The position numbers and the translations under genes are program-made. Of a stretch of 64,000 bases of DNA, positions 19,287 to 28,431 are shown one piece after another (the first letter of the stretch is position 1; each line of letters begins with the position of its first letter). Source of the stretch: Pseudomonas donghuensis (GTDB taxonomy: Bacteria > Pseudomonadota > Gammaproteobacteria > Pseudomonadales > Pseudomonadaceae); assembly GCF_000259195.1 (NCBI RefSeq), contig NZ_JH650770.1, positions 404-64,403 on the forward strand, written 5' to 3'. Under the pieces are notes generated by a model. It was not told the origin of the DNA. It was given only the letters and a program-made list of their open reading frames with translations, and ran no database searches.

Positions 19287-19665
19287 AGGTGAGACTCCTT
19301 GGGTGGTTTGCGAAGGCAGCTTTTCCGTGGCTGCCTCTGAAACCTAGACGGACGTGCAAGAGAGTCAAACCGTGAAGCCCATAGGAATCTTTACTAAATT
19401 AAACGAGAGCAATAGGTACGATGTAGCCCACGGTTACTGAGCACATAGGAATCTCCATCACAAACGGACGTCTTTGACTTTTGTATGGAGGGCGACACAG
19501 GTCTCATTTGAGACGAAACCGGATACGTAACACACGATGTCAGGTTGTGATTTGGAATACGGCCTCATAAAACCTGTACGGCTGATAGCGCATTCTGCTG
19601 GCGGGCCGCCAGTTGAGTGGGTATCATCTCGCAGCCAACATTGATCTATAAAAGGACGCTAAATC
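19287..19665. other. 379-bp intergenic region at the left border of the O-antigen locus
   Basis: No gene is seen. The base composition shifts here from GC-rich to A/T-richer. It holds an 11-base direct repeat CATAGGAATCT (19380-19390 and 19444-19454), a near-palindrome GTCTCA-TT-TGAGAC (19501-19514), a possible sigma-70 promoter (TTGTGA 19545-19550, 17-base spacer, TAAAAC 19568-19573) for the acyltransferase gene, and a small CTGGCGG/CCGCCAG hairpin near 19600. The divergent comEA promoter must also be here. Confidence 0.5.
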
Positions 19666-20793
19666 TTGATCAGGAATATTCAGCTGCTACGGTTTGTCGC
19701 TGCAGCTCTGGTCGTCTTTGCTCACTCGCCGCTTAATCTTTATGGGGTCAGCCCATCTTTCATTAAACTTGGCGGCTTTGGAGTTGACATATTCTTTATT
19801 ATCAGCGGATTTATCATCCCGTTCATTTTATTTTCAAACAACAAAACAAATAATGAAACCACTTCAACCCCTTGGACGACATTCATCAAGAGAAGAATTT
19901 ACAGAGTCTGGCCACTCTACTTCATTCTCTCTATATTTGTCGTCGTCACTTCTTATCTCATAGCAGGGTCACAACTCGCCGCTTTCCCCGAGATCTCTGT
20001 CGTATATGGTTCAGACAAGCTTAATCCAATGCTGATTCTTGAGTCACTTACGTTTACACACGACGCCGTAGCGCCAATTATAAATGTTGGTTGGACCCTA
20101 CAGCTCGAATTCGCTTTTTATTTTACCGTCGCTATAATCCTTGGCCTTGGCGTACGAAAATACGAAAGCCTTGTACTTTGGTACACAGCAGTCCTTATCA
20201 TATCTGCGCTTTTAAGTTCATACCTTACTAAAATTGGCGCGCTCACAGACAATGCTCTCTACAGACCACTGCGAGTAATGTCCAGCCCAATGATGATTGA
20301 ATTCCTACTGGGGATGGTAGTATACAGGCTTTATCGAAATGAAATTTATCTAAGCAAAATACCCGCCACCCTTGCAGCCATAATTGTCATCCCCCTCTTC
20401 ATATATGCGGAGGCAAATGATATTTTCATGGGACTTGGCGGAGCCTATCACCGCCCAATGGTATGGGGCGTTTTTGCGTTCATCACAGTTTGGTCAGCGA
20501 TTAGCCTAGAAAAAACCCTTCGCGCCCCTAAAGTACTCTCCATCCTCGGCGACTCATCATACAGCCTCTACCTTATGCACTGGCTTGCACTACCATGGAT
20601 AGCTTACTTCATCACAACCAAGGTAGGCATGGCCAACCTTAATAGCATTAGCTTGCTGGTAATTAACATCATTGTTTGCCAAGCAATAGCAATCGCCGTA
20701 CATAAATACATTGAAAAACCTATCAACAACTCACTGAGAGCATCCCCAAAAACTCAGCCTGCACCTACACTCGCCCAACAAAAGGCCATTTAG
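19666..20793 (+). CDS. acyltransferase-3 family membrane protein (OafA/WecH-like)
   Basis: A 375-residue membrane protein with about ten helices. It begins with the family pattern RFVAAALVVFAHSPLNLYG, with the catalytic-type histidine at residue 20, followed by GGFGVDIFFIISGF and a later SYSLYLMHWL. Family members O-acetylate or succinylate cell-surface sugars; there is no SGNH domain. The start is taken as TTG 19666 because the domain begins there and AAGGA lies about ten bases before it. It is the only rightward gene in the O-antigen region and is A/T-rich, so it was probably acquired and may decorate the O-antigen. Confidence 0.88.
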   Translation: MIRNIQLLRFVAAALVVFAHSPLNLYGVSPSFIKLGGFGVDIFFIISGFIIPFILFSNNKTNNETTSTPWTTFIKRRIYRVWPLYFILSIFVVVTSYLIAGSQLAAFPEISVVYGSDKLNPMLILESLTFTHDAVAPIINVGWTLQLEFAFYFTVAIILGLGVRKYESLVLWYTAVLIISALLSSYLTKIGALTDNALYRPLRVMSSPMMIEFLLGMVVYRLYRNEIYLSKIPATLAAIIVIPLFIYAEANDIFMGLGGAYHRPMVWGVFAFITVWSAISLEKTLRAPKVLSILGDSSYSLYLMHWLALPWIAYFITTKVGMANLNSISLLVINIIVCQAIAIAVHKYIEKPINNSLRASPKTQPAPTLAQQKAI

Positions 20794-20834
20794 TTTAGGT
20801 TATTTATTCCATTGGGTTAAAAGCCCTAAGAGGG

Positions 20835-20872
20835 GAGGTCCGAACAGCTTGAACGCCTGTTCTCGGGACCTC
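20835..20872. other. long imperfect hairpin beside the IS edge
   Basis: GAGGTCC-GAACAG (20835-20847) pairs with CTGTTC-TCG-GGACCTC (20857-20872): 13 base pairs with a 3-base bulge and a 9-base loop. There is no T-run. It lies after the acyltransferase stop and just before the IS remnant. It may be a leftover of another element or an RNA structure; no family is recognised. Confidence 0.45.
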
Positions 20873-20949
20873 CTCGGCAGCCTGTTGTAGTGGTCTAATG
20901 ATTCCGGACACCCATTTAGGCGAGAATGCTCGCCATAGAGAGGTGTCTG

Positions 20950-21228
20950 ATGACCAAGAAACGTCGTACCTTTACCCCAGAATTCAAGCGCGAAGCTGCC
21001 AGCCTGGTACTCGACCAAGGCTACAGCCATGTCGATGCCGCCCGTTCGCTTGGGCTGGAGGAATCGGCCCTGCGTCGATGGATCAAGCAACTTCAGCAAG
21101 AGCGAAATGGCGTTACTCCAACGAGTAAAGCGCTGACACCCGAGCAGCAAAAAATTCAGGCGTTGGAAACCCGGGTCTATCGATTGGAACGGAAAAAATC
21201 GACCTTAAACAGGCGACCGCGCTCTTGA
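20950..21228 (+). CDS. IS3-family transposase OrfA (helix-turn-helix protein)
   Basis: A 92-residue protein starting MTKKRRTFTPEFKREA. It has the IS3 OrfA helix-turn-helix (AARSLGLEESALRRWIKQ) and a leucine-zipper-like tail (IQALETRVYRLERKK). Near the end is an A6 run (21193-21198), the position of the programmed -1 frameshift that makes OrfAB in this family. OrfA itself looks intact, but its partner OrfB is broken, so no active transposase is expected. Confidence 0.88.
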   Translation: MTKKRRTFTPEFKREAASLVLDQGYSHVDAARSLGLEESALRRWIKQLQQERNGVTPTSKALTPEQQKIQALETRVYRLERKKSTLNRRPRS

Positions 21229-21840
21229 TGGCCGAGGAACACGAGCGTTCGCGTTAATTGGTCAGCTCCGCGCTAAAGAGCCTGTTGATCTGTTGTGCTC
21301 GGTATTTGAAATCACCCTATCTTGCTATTACGCGCACTGCCGCAAGCGTCGATGTCCAGACGTTAAGCGGCTGGTTTTACGCAGCCGAGTAAACGAGCTG
21401 TTCACCCAAAGTCGCAGCGCGGCGAGCAGTCGAAGCATCATCTTCATGATGCACGAGGACGGCATAACGATTGGAAGCTTCAAGGTACGCAAGCTGATGA
21501 GCGAGGTGAAACTGATCAGCCAGCAACCTTGCTCGCATAAGCCGCCAGTAGAGCGGCCGGATATCCCGAACGTGCTGGGCCGAGCGTTCACCGTGCCGGC
21601 ACCAAATGGAGTCTGGTGTGGGGACATCACGTATGTATGGGCTCAAGGTCGCAGGCACTATCTGGCAGCGGTGATTGATCTTTTTGCCCATCGCGTGGTG
21701 GGCTGGGCATTGTCATCGAAGCCTGATGCTGACCTGGTGATCAAGGCGTTGGACATGGCGTATGAGCAGCGTGGCCGACCTCAGAACGTGTTGTGTCATA
21801 GCGAGCAAGGATGCCAATACGGCAGCCGAAGCAAAAGCCC
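21198..21840 (+). pseudogene. IS3-family transposase OrfB, frameshifted and 3'-truncated
   Basis: Read after the A6 slip, the frame gives KQATALLMAEEHERSR and then meets TAA at 21255. Homology resumes in another frame (EPVDLLCSVFEI, from about 21278), so a small indel lies near 21250. The rve core retains the first Asp in WCGDITYVWAQG, but the second Asp motif reads HSEQGCQY where the family has HSDxGxQY. The catalytic Glu region is missing because IS homology ends near 21830. The tail after this point is unrelated sequence. Confidence 0.85.
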
Positions 21841-21996
21841 ACAAGAAAGCCTTGAAGAGACAGCAAACACAAAGACCTATACCATTATAAATATGCGGCA
21901 AACTTAAAAAGTTAGCCGCACCGTATAATTCAAGATACTGATGACACCGAGAGACTAACGTCGGGCTCTAAAGTGGATTTCTTACCCAAGCGCGCG

Positions 21997-23991
21997 TCAT
22001 GGCTCCATCTTACGCTGCTGATAAATCCAATCAACAATTTCCCCATCGGGTGTATAGCCACTGACCGTCTCTCGCAGTAACTGCCGCACAGTTGCATAGT
22101 CGTCTCGGGAAACTGCGTCCAGTAGGCAAGAAAGCTTAGATTTGAGCACATCCCAAGCCAAGTAGTCCTCATGAGCACTCATAATCATCGGGTGCTCGGT
22201 TGCAACAACATTGTCACCGATCAGCAACTCTTCATAGAGCTTTTCACCCGGTCTGAGCCCGGTGAATTCAATGGCAACATCCCCATGTGGATTTTTTTCC
22301 GAACGTACACTGAGCCCGGAAAGATGAATCATCTTTTCGGCCAGCTCAGCGATACGTACAGGCTCCCCCATGTCCAAGACAAACACGTCCCCTCCCATCC
22401 CCATTGAGCCGGCCTGGATAACCAACTGTGCCGCTTCCGGAATGGTCATAAAGTATCGGGTAATCTTGGGATGTGTAACAGTTAGCGGTCCTCCAGACTT
22501 GATCTGCTTGTGAAACAATGGGATGACGGAGCCCGATGATCCCAAGACATTACCAAATCGGACCATTGTGAAACGAGTCTTGTTTACTTGGGAAACGTTT
22601 TCCGAGTCACCGAACAACACAGGTGCCAATTCTCGACTCAACGCCTGTAATGTCATTTCAGCTAAACGCTTAGTACTTCCCATCACATTGGTTGGACGTA
22701 CTGCTTTATCGGTGGAAATCAATACAAAATTCGCCACACCTGCCTGCAAGGCCGCCTGGGCAGTATTCAATGTACCTATTACGTTGTTCAGTACACCCTC
22801 GGCAATATTGTGCTCGACCATAGGCACATGCTTGTAAGCTGCAGCATGATAAACGGTATCGACATGCCATGTTCGCATGACGTCAAGTAACTGGCCCTGA
22901 TTTCGAACCGATCCCAATATCGGCAATATTTTGATCGGCAGCGATTCGCGGGTAACTCGCTGCTCCAACTCGGAGAGAATACTATAAAGATTAAATTCGC
23001 TGTGCTCGAACAAAAGTAAAGTCGTGGGACGCGAACTGATGATCTGCCGGCATAGTTCAGAGCCAATCGACCCCCCAGCACCTGTTACCAGTACGACGCG
23101 ACCGACGATACACCGAGACAACAAGGCAGCTTGAGCTGGGACAGCATCTCGCCCCAGCAGATCGGCAATGTCAACTTCCTGAATATCATCAACTTGGACT
23201 CGCCCACTGGCCAGGTCCATGATGCCGGGCACGCTCCGTACATGCAGCGGAAAGCCTTCAAGATAGGCAAGAATTTCACGACGTCGACTACGATTTGCAG
23301 AAGGGATAGCCAGAAGTATTTCCTGAGCCCCTGTCAACTCGATCATCTTCTGAATACGGCTTGACTTGTAGACCTGAAGCCCGGCTATCACCCGATCGGC
23401 AATGCTGGTGTCGTCATCTATGAAGGCGACAGGTCGCATGACTTTGCCCATTCTCAGGGCCGCCACAAGCTGATTTCCTGCCGCGCCTGCCCCATAGATC
23501 GCTACTTTGGGTAAGCCATTGTCGCGACTGGCGAATGGAACATGTTGAGCAGCCGCAAACCAGTCGCCAAGAAAATATTGACGCATGGCTAGGCGCAATC
23601 CGCCAATCATGACCAGACTCAACCACCAATAATTGAAAATGATCGAACGTGGAACCACATTCTGGTGGTTGCTGTACCAGTAAACTACAAAACCAAGAAC
23701 CAACGCTGATAGCGACACGGCCTTGATGATGACAACCAGTGCATCGTTACCGAAATAACGCATGACCGCACGGTACATACCGAACTTTATAAAAAGTGGA
23801 ATGGCCACCACCGGTGCACAAATGAACAGCCACAGATGTTCCTTGACGGGGTTTGCCATGTCTTCGACACCTAGACGCACAGCAAACGCAAGTATCAAGG
23901 CAAGCCACACCAAAAGAATATCTGCCAATACCTGCAGCATACGCTTGTTACGACGTGATAGCTGAAGCAAGCTTGCTCTCAATTTGTCCAT
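21997..23991 (-). CDS. wbpM: UDP-GlcNAc 4,6-dehydratase, membrane-bound WbpM type
   Basis: A 664-residue protein. Four N-terminal membrane helices (within about residues 15-130) precede a CoA-binding-like Rossmann domain (VAIYGAGAAGNQL) and the catalytic SDR domain (VLVTGAGGSIGSELCRQI). In place of the usual YxxxK it has NVMGSTK, the Ser-Met-Lys type triad described for P. aeruginosa WbpM. The reaction makes UDP-4-keto-6-deoxy-GlcNAc for QuiNAc or FucNAc. ATG 23991 is chosen; a GTG five codons upstream is possible. It is the last gene of the operon, as in P. aeruginosa, with the dead IS downstream. Confidence 0.95.
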   Translation of the reverse strand: MDKLRASLLQLSRRNKRMLQVLADILLVWLALILAFAVRLGVEDMANPVKEHLWLFICAPVVAIPLFIKFGMYRAVMRYFGNDALVVIIKAVSLSALVLGFVVYWYSNHQNVVPRSIIFNYWWLSLVMIGGLRLAMRQYFLGDWFAAAQHVPFASRDNGLPKVAIYGAGAAGNQLVAALRMGKVMRPVAFIDDDTSIADRVIAGLQVYKSSRIQKMIELTGAQEILLAIPSANRSRRREILAYLEGFPLHVRSVPGIMDLASGRVQVDDIQEVDIADLLGRDAVPAQAALLSRCIVGRVVLVTGAGGSIGSELCRQIISSRPTTLLLFEHSEFNLYSILSELEQRVTRESLPIKILPILGSVRNQGQLLDVMRTWHVDTVYHAAAYKHVPMVEHNIAEGVLNNVIGTLNTAQAALQAGVANFVLISTDKAVRPTNVMGSTKRLAEMTLQALSRELAPVLFGDSENVSQVNKTRFTMVRFGNVLGSSGSVIPLFHKQIKSGGPLTVTHPKITRYFMTIPEAAQLVIQAGSMGMGGDVFVLDMGEPVRIAELAEKMIHLSGLSVRSEKNPHGDVAIEFTGLRPGEKLYEELLIGDNVVATEHPMIMSAHEDYLAWDVLKSKLSCLLDAVSRDDYATVRQLLRETVSGYTPDGEIVDWIYQQRKMEP

Positions 23992-24049
23992 TTTCCGTAC
24001 CTGCACCTACTCAGTCCCCAGCCATGCCACCAACCATTCAAGCCATTGA

Positions 24050-24069
24050 GCCAAGGGTAATACCTTGGC
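24050..24069. other. hairpin in the wbpL-wbpM gap
   Basis: GCCAAGG (24050-24056) and CCTTGGC (24063-24069) form a perfect 7-bp stem with a 6-base loop inside the 103-base gap between wbpL and wbpM. No T-run follows on the minus strand, so it would modulate rather than end transcription, if it does anything. Confidence 0.35.
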
Positions 24070-24094
24070 CACAAGACATCCTTTATGTACCTTA

Positions 24095-25108
24095 CTACCT
24101 CTCCAGAGCACCGGCTTTAAACTTTATCGCCAACCATACCAACGGGACGTAGGCAATCAGCGTCCCCAGGGCGCCATCAATCACATCGAAAGCCACACAC
24201 AGTGCCAATGGGAAAAGCCAAATGATGTTCACGAGCCAAACCGTCAAGGTGACTGTACGGTGGCTGCTGTAATACCGTGACGCAAATTGATAGGCATGAC
24301 TTCTATGGGCCTCATAGAGCTTCTCTTTGCGCAACAACCTACGAAGCAACGTGAATGTTGCATCTACGATAAATACTCCCAGCAGGATTAGCCAACTCCA
24401 GAAAAAGTTCGGCGCAGTCCATGCCGCGAGCAATGACATGCCTCCCAATACAATCCCCAGAAAGCCGCTGCCGGCGTCCCCCATAAATATCTTGGCAGGA
24501 GGGAAGTTCCAGCATAGAAAGCCGGCCGCCGATGCGGCAAGCGCCAAGGAAAGCAACGCCATTCCCGTGTACCCGCCGATCAACCAAATCAGAGCGGCTG
24601 CAACAGTGACGAAAATTGCCTGTGAGCTAGCCAGCCCATCAATGCCGTCCATGAAGTTGTAAAGATTGAGCATCCAGACGAGATAGAGCACCGCCAACAC
24701 ATGCCCTACCCAGCCGAGGCTCAGAGAGAAGCCGAAAGCCTCTAGGGGCGCGAGCCCTCCTATGAGGAAAACAATCCAAATCGCGGCAAAGAAATGCCCG
24801 ATTAGTCTCCAGCGGGCAGCAATGTGCCCAAGATCATCGAAGAATCCAAGCAGCGCTACGCCTGCTCCCGCACCTAAAAGCGCCAGCAGCGTTTCGCCGC
24901 TGATGGCCTGAATACCATACAGGCAGGGCAGTGCAAGGAGGAAGCAAACGACGATCGCCACTCCCCCTCCGCGAGGCGTGGGAACACTATGAGAACTACG
25001 CGCGTTGGGTATATCCATCACACTTTTGAGAATGGCAAAACGCCTGACCGCGGCGGTGAGGGAAAATGAGCCAATAAAGCAGAAAATAACGACAAAAGCG
25101 GAAATCAT
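24095..25108 (-). CDS. wbpL: initiating glycosyl-1-phosphate transferase WbpL (WecA/MraY superfamily)
   Basis: A 337-residue inner-membrane enzyme with about ten helices. The metal/catalytic motifs of the polyprenyl-phosphate GlcNAc-1-P transferase group are present: DIPNARSSH near residue 33, NLYNFMDGIDG, FMGDAGSGF and the substrate-loop HRSHAYQ. In Pseudomonas WbpL loads the first N-acetylated sugar (QuiNAc or FucNAc) on undecaprenyl phosphate to start O-antigen synthesis. The gene sits between the wbpV-like gene and wbpM, the conserved pseudomonad order. Confidence 0.94.
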   Translation of the reverse strand: MISAFVVIFCFIGSFSLTAAVRRFAILKSVMDIPNARSSHSVPTPRGGGVAIVVCFLLALPCLYGIQAISGETLLALLGAGAGVALLGFFDDLGHIAARWRLIGHFFAAIWIVFLIGGLAPLEAFGFSLSLGWVGHVLAVLYLVWMLNLYNFMDGIDGLASSQAIFVTVAAALIWLIGGYTGMALLSLALAASAAGFLCWNFPPAKIFMGDAGSGFLGIVLGGMSLLAAWTAPNFFWSWLILLGVFIVDATFTLLRRLLRKEKLYEAHRSHAYQFASRYYSSHRTVTLTVWLVNIIWLFPLALCVAFDVIDGALGTLIAYVPLVWLAIKFKAGALER

Positions 25109-25142
25109 AGGGCTTCCAAATCCATCCTAGTACAGTATCTGA

Positions 25143-26105
25143 TCACAACGGGCGGCGTTGTTTATAAGACTTCCCTGCTTCGATCAACGCCTCAACTGGC
25201 TTCTCTCGTGGTATCCACCCCAACAGATTTTGTGCCTTGCGCGAATCGACCTCCAACGAGGAGAACAGCTGAGTGTAGATGCCCTTTTTGCCAGCCAACG
25301 TCAATGCAAATTTCATCAGCAGACCAGGCATGTAAAACAACCGTGCCTTTTGCCCCATTCCCACCGACAATGCTTCGACAATCTGACCAGTAGACACGCT
25401 TTGGCAATCGGAGATGAGGAACAGTTGATTACTTGCCTTTTCATGGGCAATGGTCAATGTGAGGAAATCAACCAAATTCCCAAGCGAAATCATAGTCCGT
25501 CGATTGCCCAATCTCGCAAACGGCAATGGGATATTTTTCTCGACCAAGGATAAGAGACGCGCAAAATTCCCTGGAGCGGACGCCGCATACACCAAAGGTG
25601 GACGAACAACAACAAGCTCCATTGTCGTTCCCTGCACCAATGCCTGCAGGGCCACCTCTGCCTCCAACTTAGAATGCGCATAAGCAGCAACGGGAGAAAC
25701 AGCGCTATTTTCGTTGAACGCTTCAGCCGAAGTCGTCGCTCCGTTGACCCCAATAGAGCTAACAAACACAAAACGTTTCACTCCCGCAGCAATCGCACTA
25801 CGTGCCAGCGCCAAGCTAGTTTCAACGTTTGCGACGCGAAAGAGTTCCAATGGGTTCTGTACTTGATCGTTGAGGACATGCGCTCTCCCCGCCAGATGCA
25901 CCACACAATCAACCCCTGCCAAATGAGAAGTCATACTTTCCTGATCACAGAGATCAACGCTAATGACTTCGCCAGCTATAGGATTGGCGGGCATTCGCCT
26001 CACTGCCGCCTTCACAGAGAAACCTTCGCCAACCAGCGACTCGCATAGAGCGGAGCCAACGAATCCAGAGGCACCAGTGACCAGAACCTGACAGGGAGTG
26101 CGCAT
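25143..26105 (-). CDS. wbpV: WbpV-like UDP-4-keto-sugar reductase / NAD-dependent epimerase family
   Basis: A 320-residue extended SDR. The cofactor motif GASGFVGSALCESL is at the N-terminus, with VSSIGV and the catalytic YAHSK pair mid-protein. In P. aeruginosa O6, WbpV reduces the WbpM product at C4 to UDP-QuiNAc; FnlA/Fcl-type alternatives would give UDP-FucNAc. Gene order (wbpV-wbpL-wbpM) supports the QuiNAc assignment, but the stereochemistry cannot be read from sequence. The start codon is only two bases after the ugd stop. Confidence 0.82.
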   Translation of the reverse strand: MRTPCQVLVTGASGFVGSALCESLVGEGFSVKAAVRRMPANPIAGEVISVDLCDQESMTSHLAGVDCVVHLAGRAHVLNDQVQNPLELFRVANVETSLALARSAIAAGVKRFVFVSSIGVNGATTSAEAFNENSAVSPVAAYAHSKLEAEVALQALVQGTTMELVVVRPPLVYAASAPGNFARLLSLVEKNIPLPFARLGNRRTMISLGNLVDFLTLTIAHEKASNQLFLISDCQSVSTGQIVEALSVGMGQKARLFYMPGLLMKFALTLAGKKGIYTQLFSSLEVDSRKAQNLLGWIPREKPVEALIEAGKSYKQRRPL

Positions 26106-26107
26106 TG

Positions 26108-27448
26108 TCAGACTCCTGCTGCTACGTACGGGCGACCTACCGCGTAGTAAGCAAGACCAGCGTCCGCCATAACCTGGGGCTCGAACAGATTGCGACCATC
26201 AACGACTACTTTGGAGGCCAGCGCCGCATGCAGCACGCTAGGCTCCACGACGCGGAATGACTTCCATTCTGTACAAATAGCTAGAGCATCAGCCCCAATC
26301 AAGGCGTCATCAGGAGATGTGGCGTAGTACAAGTCTTCGCGCAAACCATAAATGCGTTCGAATTCATGCATCGCTTTCGGGTCATAAACACGAACGCTTG
26401 CACCTGCGGCCCACAATTGCTCGATGAGCGTGCGACTAGGTGCATCCCGCATATCATCGGTATTGGGTTTGAAGGCAAGCCCCCAAATCGATATGGTTTT
26501 ACCCGCCAGCACCCCGTTAAAAGCATCAGCTAACTTTGTATATAGCTTGGTCTTTTGCCGTTTGTTTACCGCTTCGACTGCCATGAGCAATTCGGCAGAG
26601 TACCCGACTTCGTCAGCAGTTTTAGCCAGCGCTTGGACATCCTTTGGAAAGCACGAGCCTCCATACCCGCAGCCAGGATAAATAAAGCTGTAGCCAATAC
26701 GTGGGTCGGATCCAATACCAATACGTACCTGCTCGATATCAGCATCCAGGCGTTCGGCGAGGTTAGACAGTTCATTCATAAAACTGATCTTTGTCGCCAG
26801 CATAGCGTTAGCAGCATACTTGGTAAGCTCGGCAGAACGTACATCCATGAAAATCAATTTGTCATGATTGCGGCTATAGGGTGCATAGCACTCGCGCATC
26901 TTAACTTTGACAGTTTCGGAATCCGTACCAACGATGATACGCGCACCCTTAGTGAAGTCTTCAATCGCTGCCCCTTCTTTCAAAAACTCGGGATTTGAGC
27001 AAACGTCAAATTTCAGGGAGATACCGCGCGTTTGAAGGACCTTTGAAATAGTGGCACTAACTTTGTCAGCAGTCCCCACTGGAACCGTCGACTTGTCGAT
27101 AACAATTTTTGGCTCAACCATATGCTGACCAATAGTTTCTGCTACCGCCAGTACATACTTCAAATCCGCCGAACCATCCTCATCCGGCGGCGTGCCAACA
27201 GCGATTATCTGCAGTTCACCAAAAGCGACAGCCGCTTCAGCACTGGTAGTAAAATGAAGACGCTGCTCTTGGAAGTTACGAACGACCATTTCGTCCAGAC
27301 CTGGTTCATAGATCGGGATAACGCCTTGTTTCAATCCTTCGATTTTAGCTTCGTCGATATCAACGCACATGACCTGATGCCCAACATCAGCCAAACATGT
27401 GCCTGTAACCAAGCCAACATAACCAGTGCCGAATACGGTAATTTTCAT
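26108..27448 (-). CDS. ugd: UDP-glucose 6-dehydrogenase
   Basis: A 446-residue enzyme oxidising UDP-glucose to UDP-glucuronate with two NAD+. Residues 5-12 (VFGTGYVG) form the NAD fold, and the catalytic cysteine is Cys266 in [13 protein letters not shown]; the STVPVGT and NPEFLKEG signatures are also present. It feeds the epimerase gene that precedes it in the operon, 12 bases apart. Unlike its GC-rich family members elsewhere in pseudomonads, this copy shares the moderate GC of the cluster. Confidence 0.96.
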   Translation of the reverse strand: MKITVFGTGYVGLVTGTCLADVGHQVMCVDIDEAKIEGLKQGVIPIYEPGLDEMVVRNFQEQRLHFTTSAEAAVAFGELQIIAVGTPPDEDGSADLKYVLAVAETIGQHMVEPKIVIDKSTVPVGTADKVSATISKVLQTRGISLKFDVCSNPEFLKEGAAIEDFTKGARIIVGTDSETVKVKMRECYAPYSRNHDKLIFMDVRSAELTKYAANAMLATKISFMNELSNLAERLDADIEQVRIGIGSDPRIGYSFIYPGCGYGGSCFPKDVQALAKTADEVGYSAELLMAVEAVNKRQKTKLYTKLADAFNGVLAGKTISIWGLAFKPNTDDMRDAPSRTLIEQLWAAGASVRVYDPKAMHEFERIYGLREDLYYATSPDDALIGADALAICTEWKSFRVVEPSVLHAALASKVVVDGRNLFEPQVMADAGLAYYAVGRPYVAAGV

Positions 27449-27460
27449 AATGCCCCACCA

Positions 27461-28423
27461 TTAAACTTTATAGTACGAACGGTACCAACTTACAAATTTC
27501 GCAGCACCATCCTCAACAGATACATTCGGGGTGTATCCCACCACGTCAAACAACCCTCTAGTGTCTGCCCAAGTCTGTTCAACATCGCCTGGCTGCATTG
27601 GCATAAAATTACACTTCGCCTGAATACCAGTGGCAACTTCCACCGCTCGAATGAAGTCCATAAGATTAACAGGACTACCGTGCCCGATATTAAATAGAGA
27701 GTACTTTTCCATAACGGCGGCAGATTGAAGCAACAACTTAATTCCGATTACAATGTCATCAATGTAAGTAAAATCACGTGACAGCGCCCCGTGATTGTAG
27801 ACATCTATGGATTTACCTTCAAAAATAGCCTTGGTAAACTTGAACATGGCCATGTCCGGACGGCCCCATGGTCCATACACCGTAAAAAATCTCAAACCAA
27901 TTGTTTGCAGACCATATAAATGTGAATAGGTGTGGGCCATCAACTCGTTGGATTTTTTTGTTGCCGCATATAGACTGATTGGATTATCGACACGCTGCCC
28001 AGTTGAGAATGGAACTTCTTTACTCAATCCATATACCGAACTGGAGGAAGCATAAAGCAATTTGTTAACTGAATGATGTCGACAGGCTTCAAGCACATTA
28101 AGAAATCCGACTACGTTGCTTTGAACGTAGGCCATTGGATTATCCAACGAATACCGCACACCGGCTTGAGCCGCAAGATTGACTACACAATCAAATGCGT
28201 GCTCGGAGAAAATATCGTTAATTTTCTCTGCGTCGGCAAGATCAGCTTCAATGAACTTGAAGTTTTCAATATTCGCCAAGTCTGCCAAGCGCGAGCGCTT
28301 CAACGAAACCTCATAGTAGTCATTGAGATTGTCAATACCTACAATATACTCGGCCTCTGAGGCTAAAACCTTGGACAAGGCATGACCAATAAATCCCGCA
28401 GCGCCGGTAATTAATATTTTCAT
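27461..28423 (-). CDS. UDP-glucuronate 4-epimerase-like SDR
   Basis: A 320-residue extended SDR with GAAGFIGHALS at residues 7-17, YASSSSVYG and YAATKKSNE (catalytic Tyr and Lys), and an IDNLNDYYEVSLKRSRL segment typical of UDP-glucuronate epimerases (LpsL/CapI type). The YYEVSLKRSRL signature and the adjacent ugd argue for UDP-GlcA to UDP-GalA conversion rather than GalE or dTDP-glucose dehydratase activity. Its product would be the substrate for a galacturonosyl transferase or for amidation. Confidence 0.88.
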   Translation of the reverse strand: MKILITGAAGFIGHALSKVLASEAEYIVGIDNLNDYYEVSLKRSRLADLANIENFKFIEADLADAEKINDIFSEHAFDCVVNLAAQAGVRYSLDNPMAYVQSNVVGFLNVLEACRHHSVNKLLYASSSSVYGLSKEVPFSTGQRVDNPISLYAATKKSNELMAHTYSHLYGLQTIGLRFFTVYGPWGRPDMAMFKFTKAIFEGKSIDVYNHGALSRDFTYIDDIVIGIKLLLQSAAVMEKYSLFNIGHGSPVNLMDFIRAVEVATGIQAKCNFMPMQPGDVEQTWADTRGLFDVVGYTPNVSVEDGAAKFVSWYRSYYKV

Positions 28424-28431
28424 TGCAGATC

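Larger units (their letters stand above)
20884..21840 (+). mobile_element. degenerate IS3-family insertion sequence
   Basis: The segment carries an IS3-type orfA followed by a broken orfB. The left end is probably within 20884-20910 (near GTGGTCTAATGATTCCGGACACC); no matching right-end repeat was found. The orfB frame has an extra frameshift and is cut off after the second DDE region, where IS sequence stops at about 21830-21840. The element is therefore dead. It separates the acyltransferase gene from the 3' end of the O-antigen operon. Confidence 0.85.

Noticed and set aside
20836..20900. Integron attC site at the bulged hairpin
   Set aside because: The flanking core-site sequences expected at both ends of an attC are not present, and no integron integrase is near.
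20884..21840. Possibility of an active IS
   Set aside because: orfB has an extra frameshift, a changed DDE-region Asp and no 3' end; no right terminal repeat was found.
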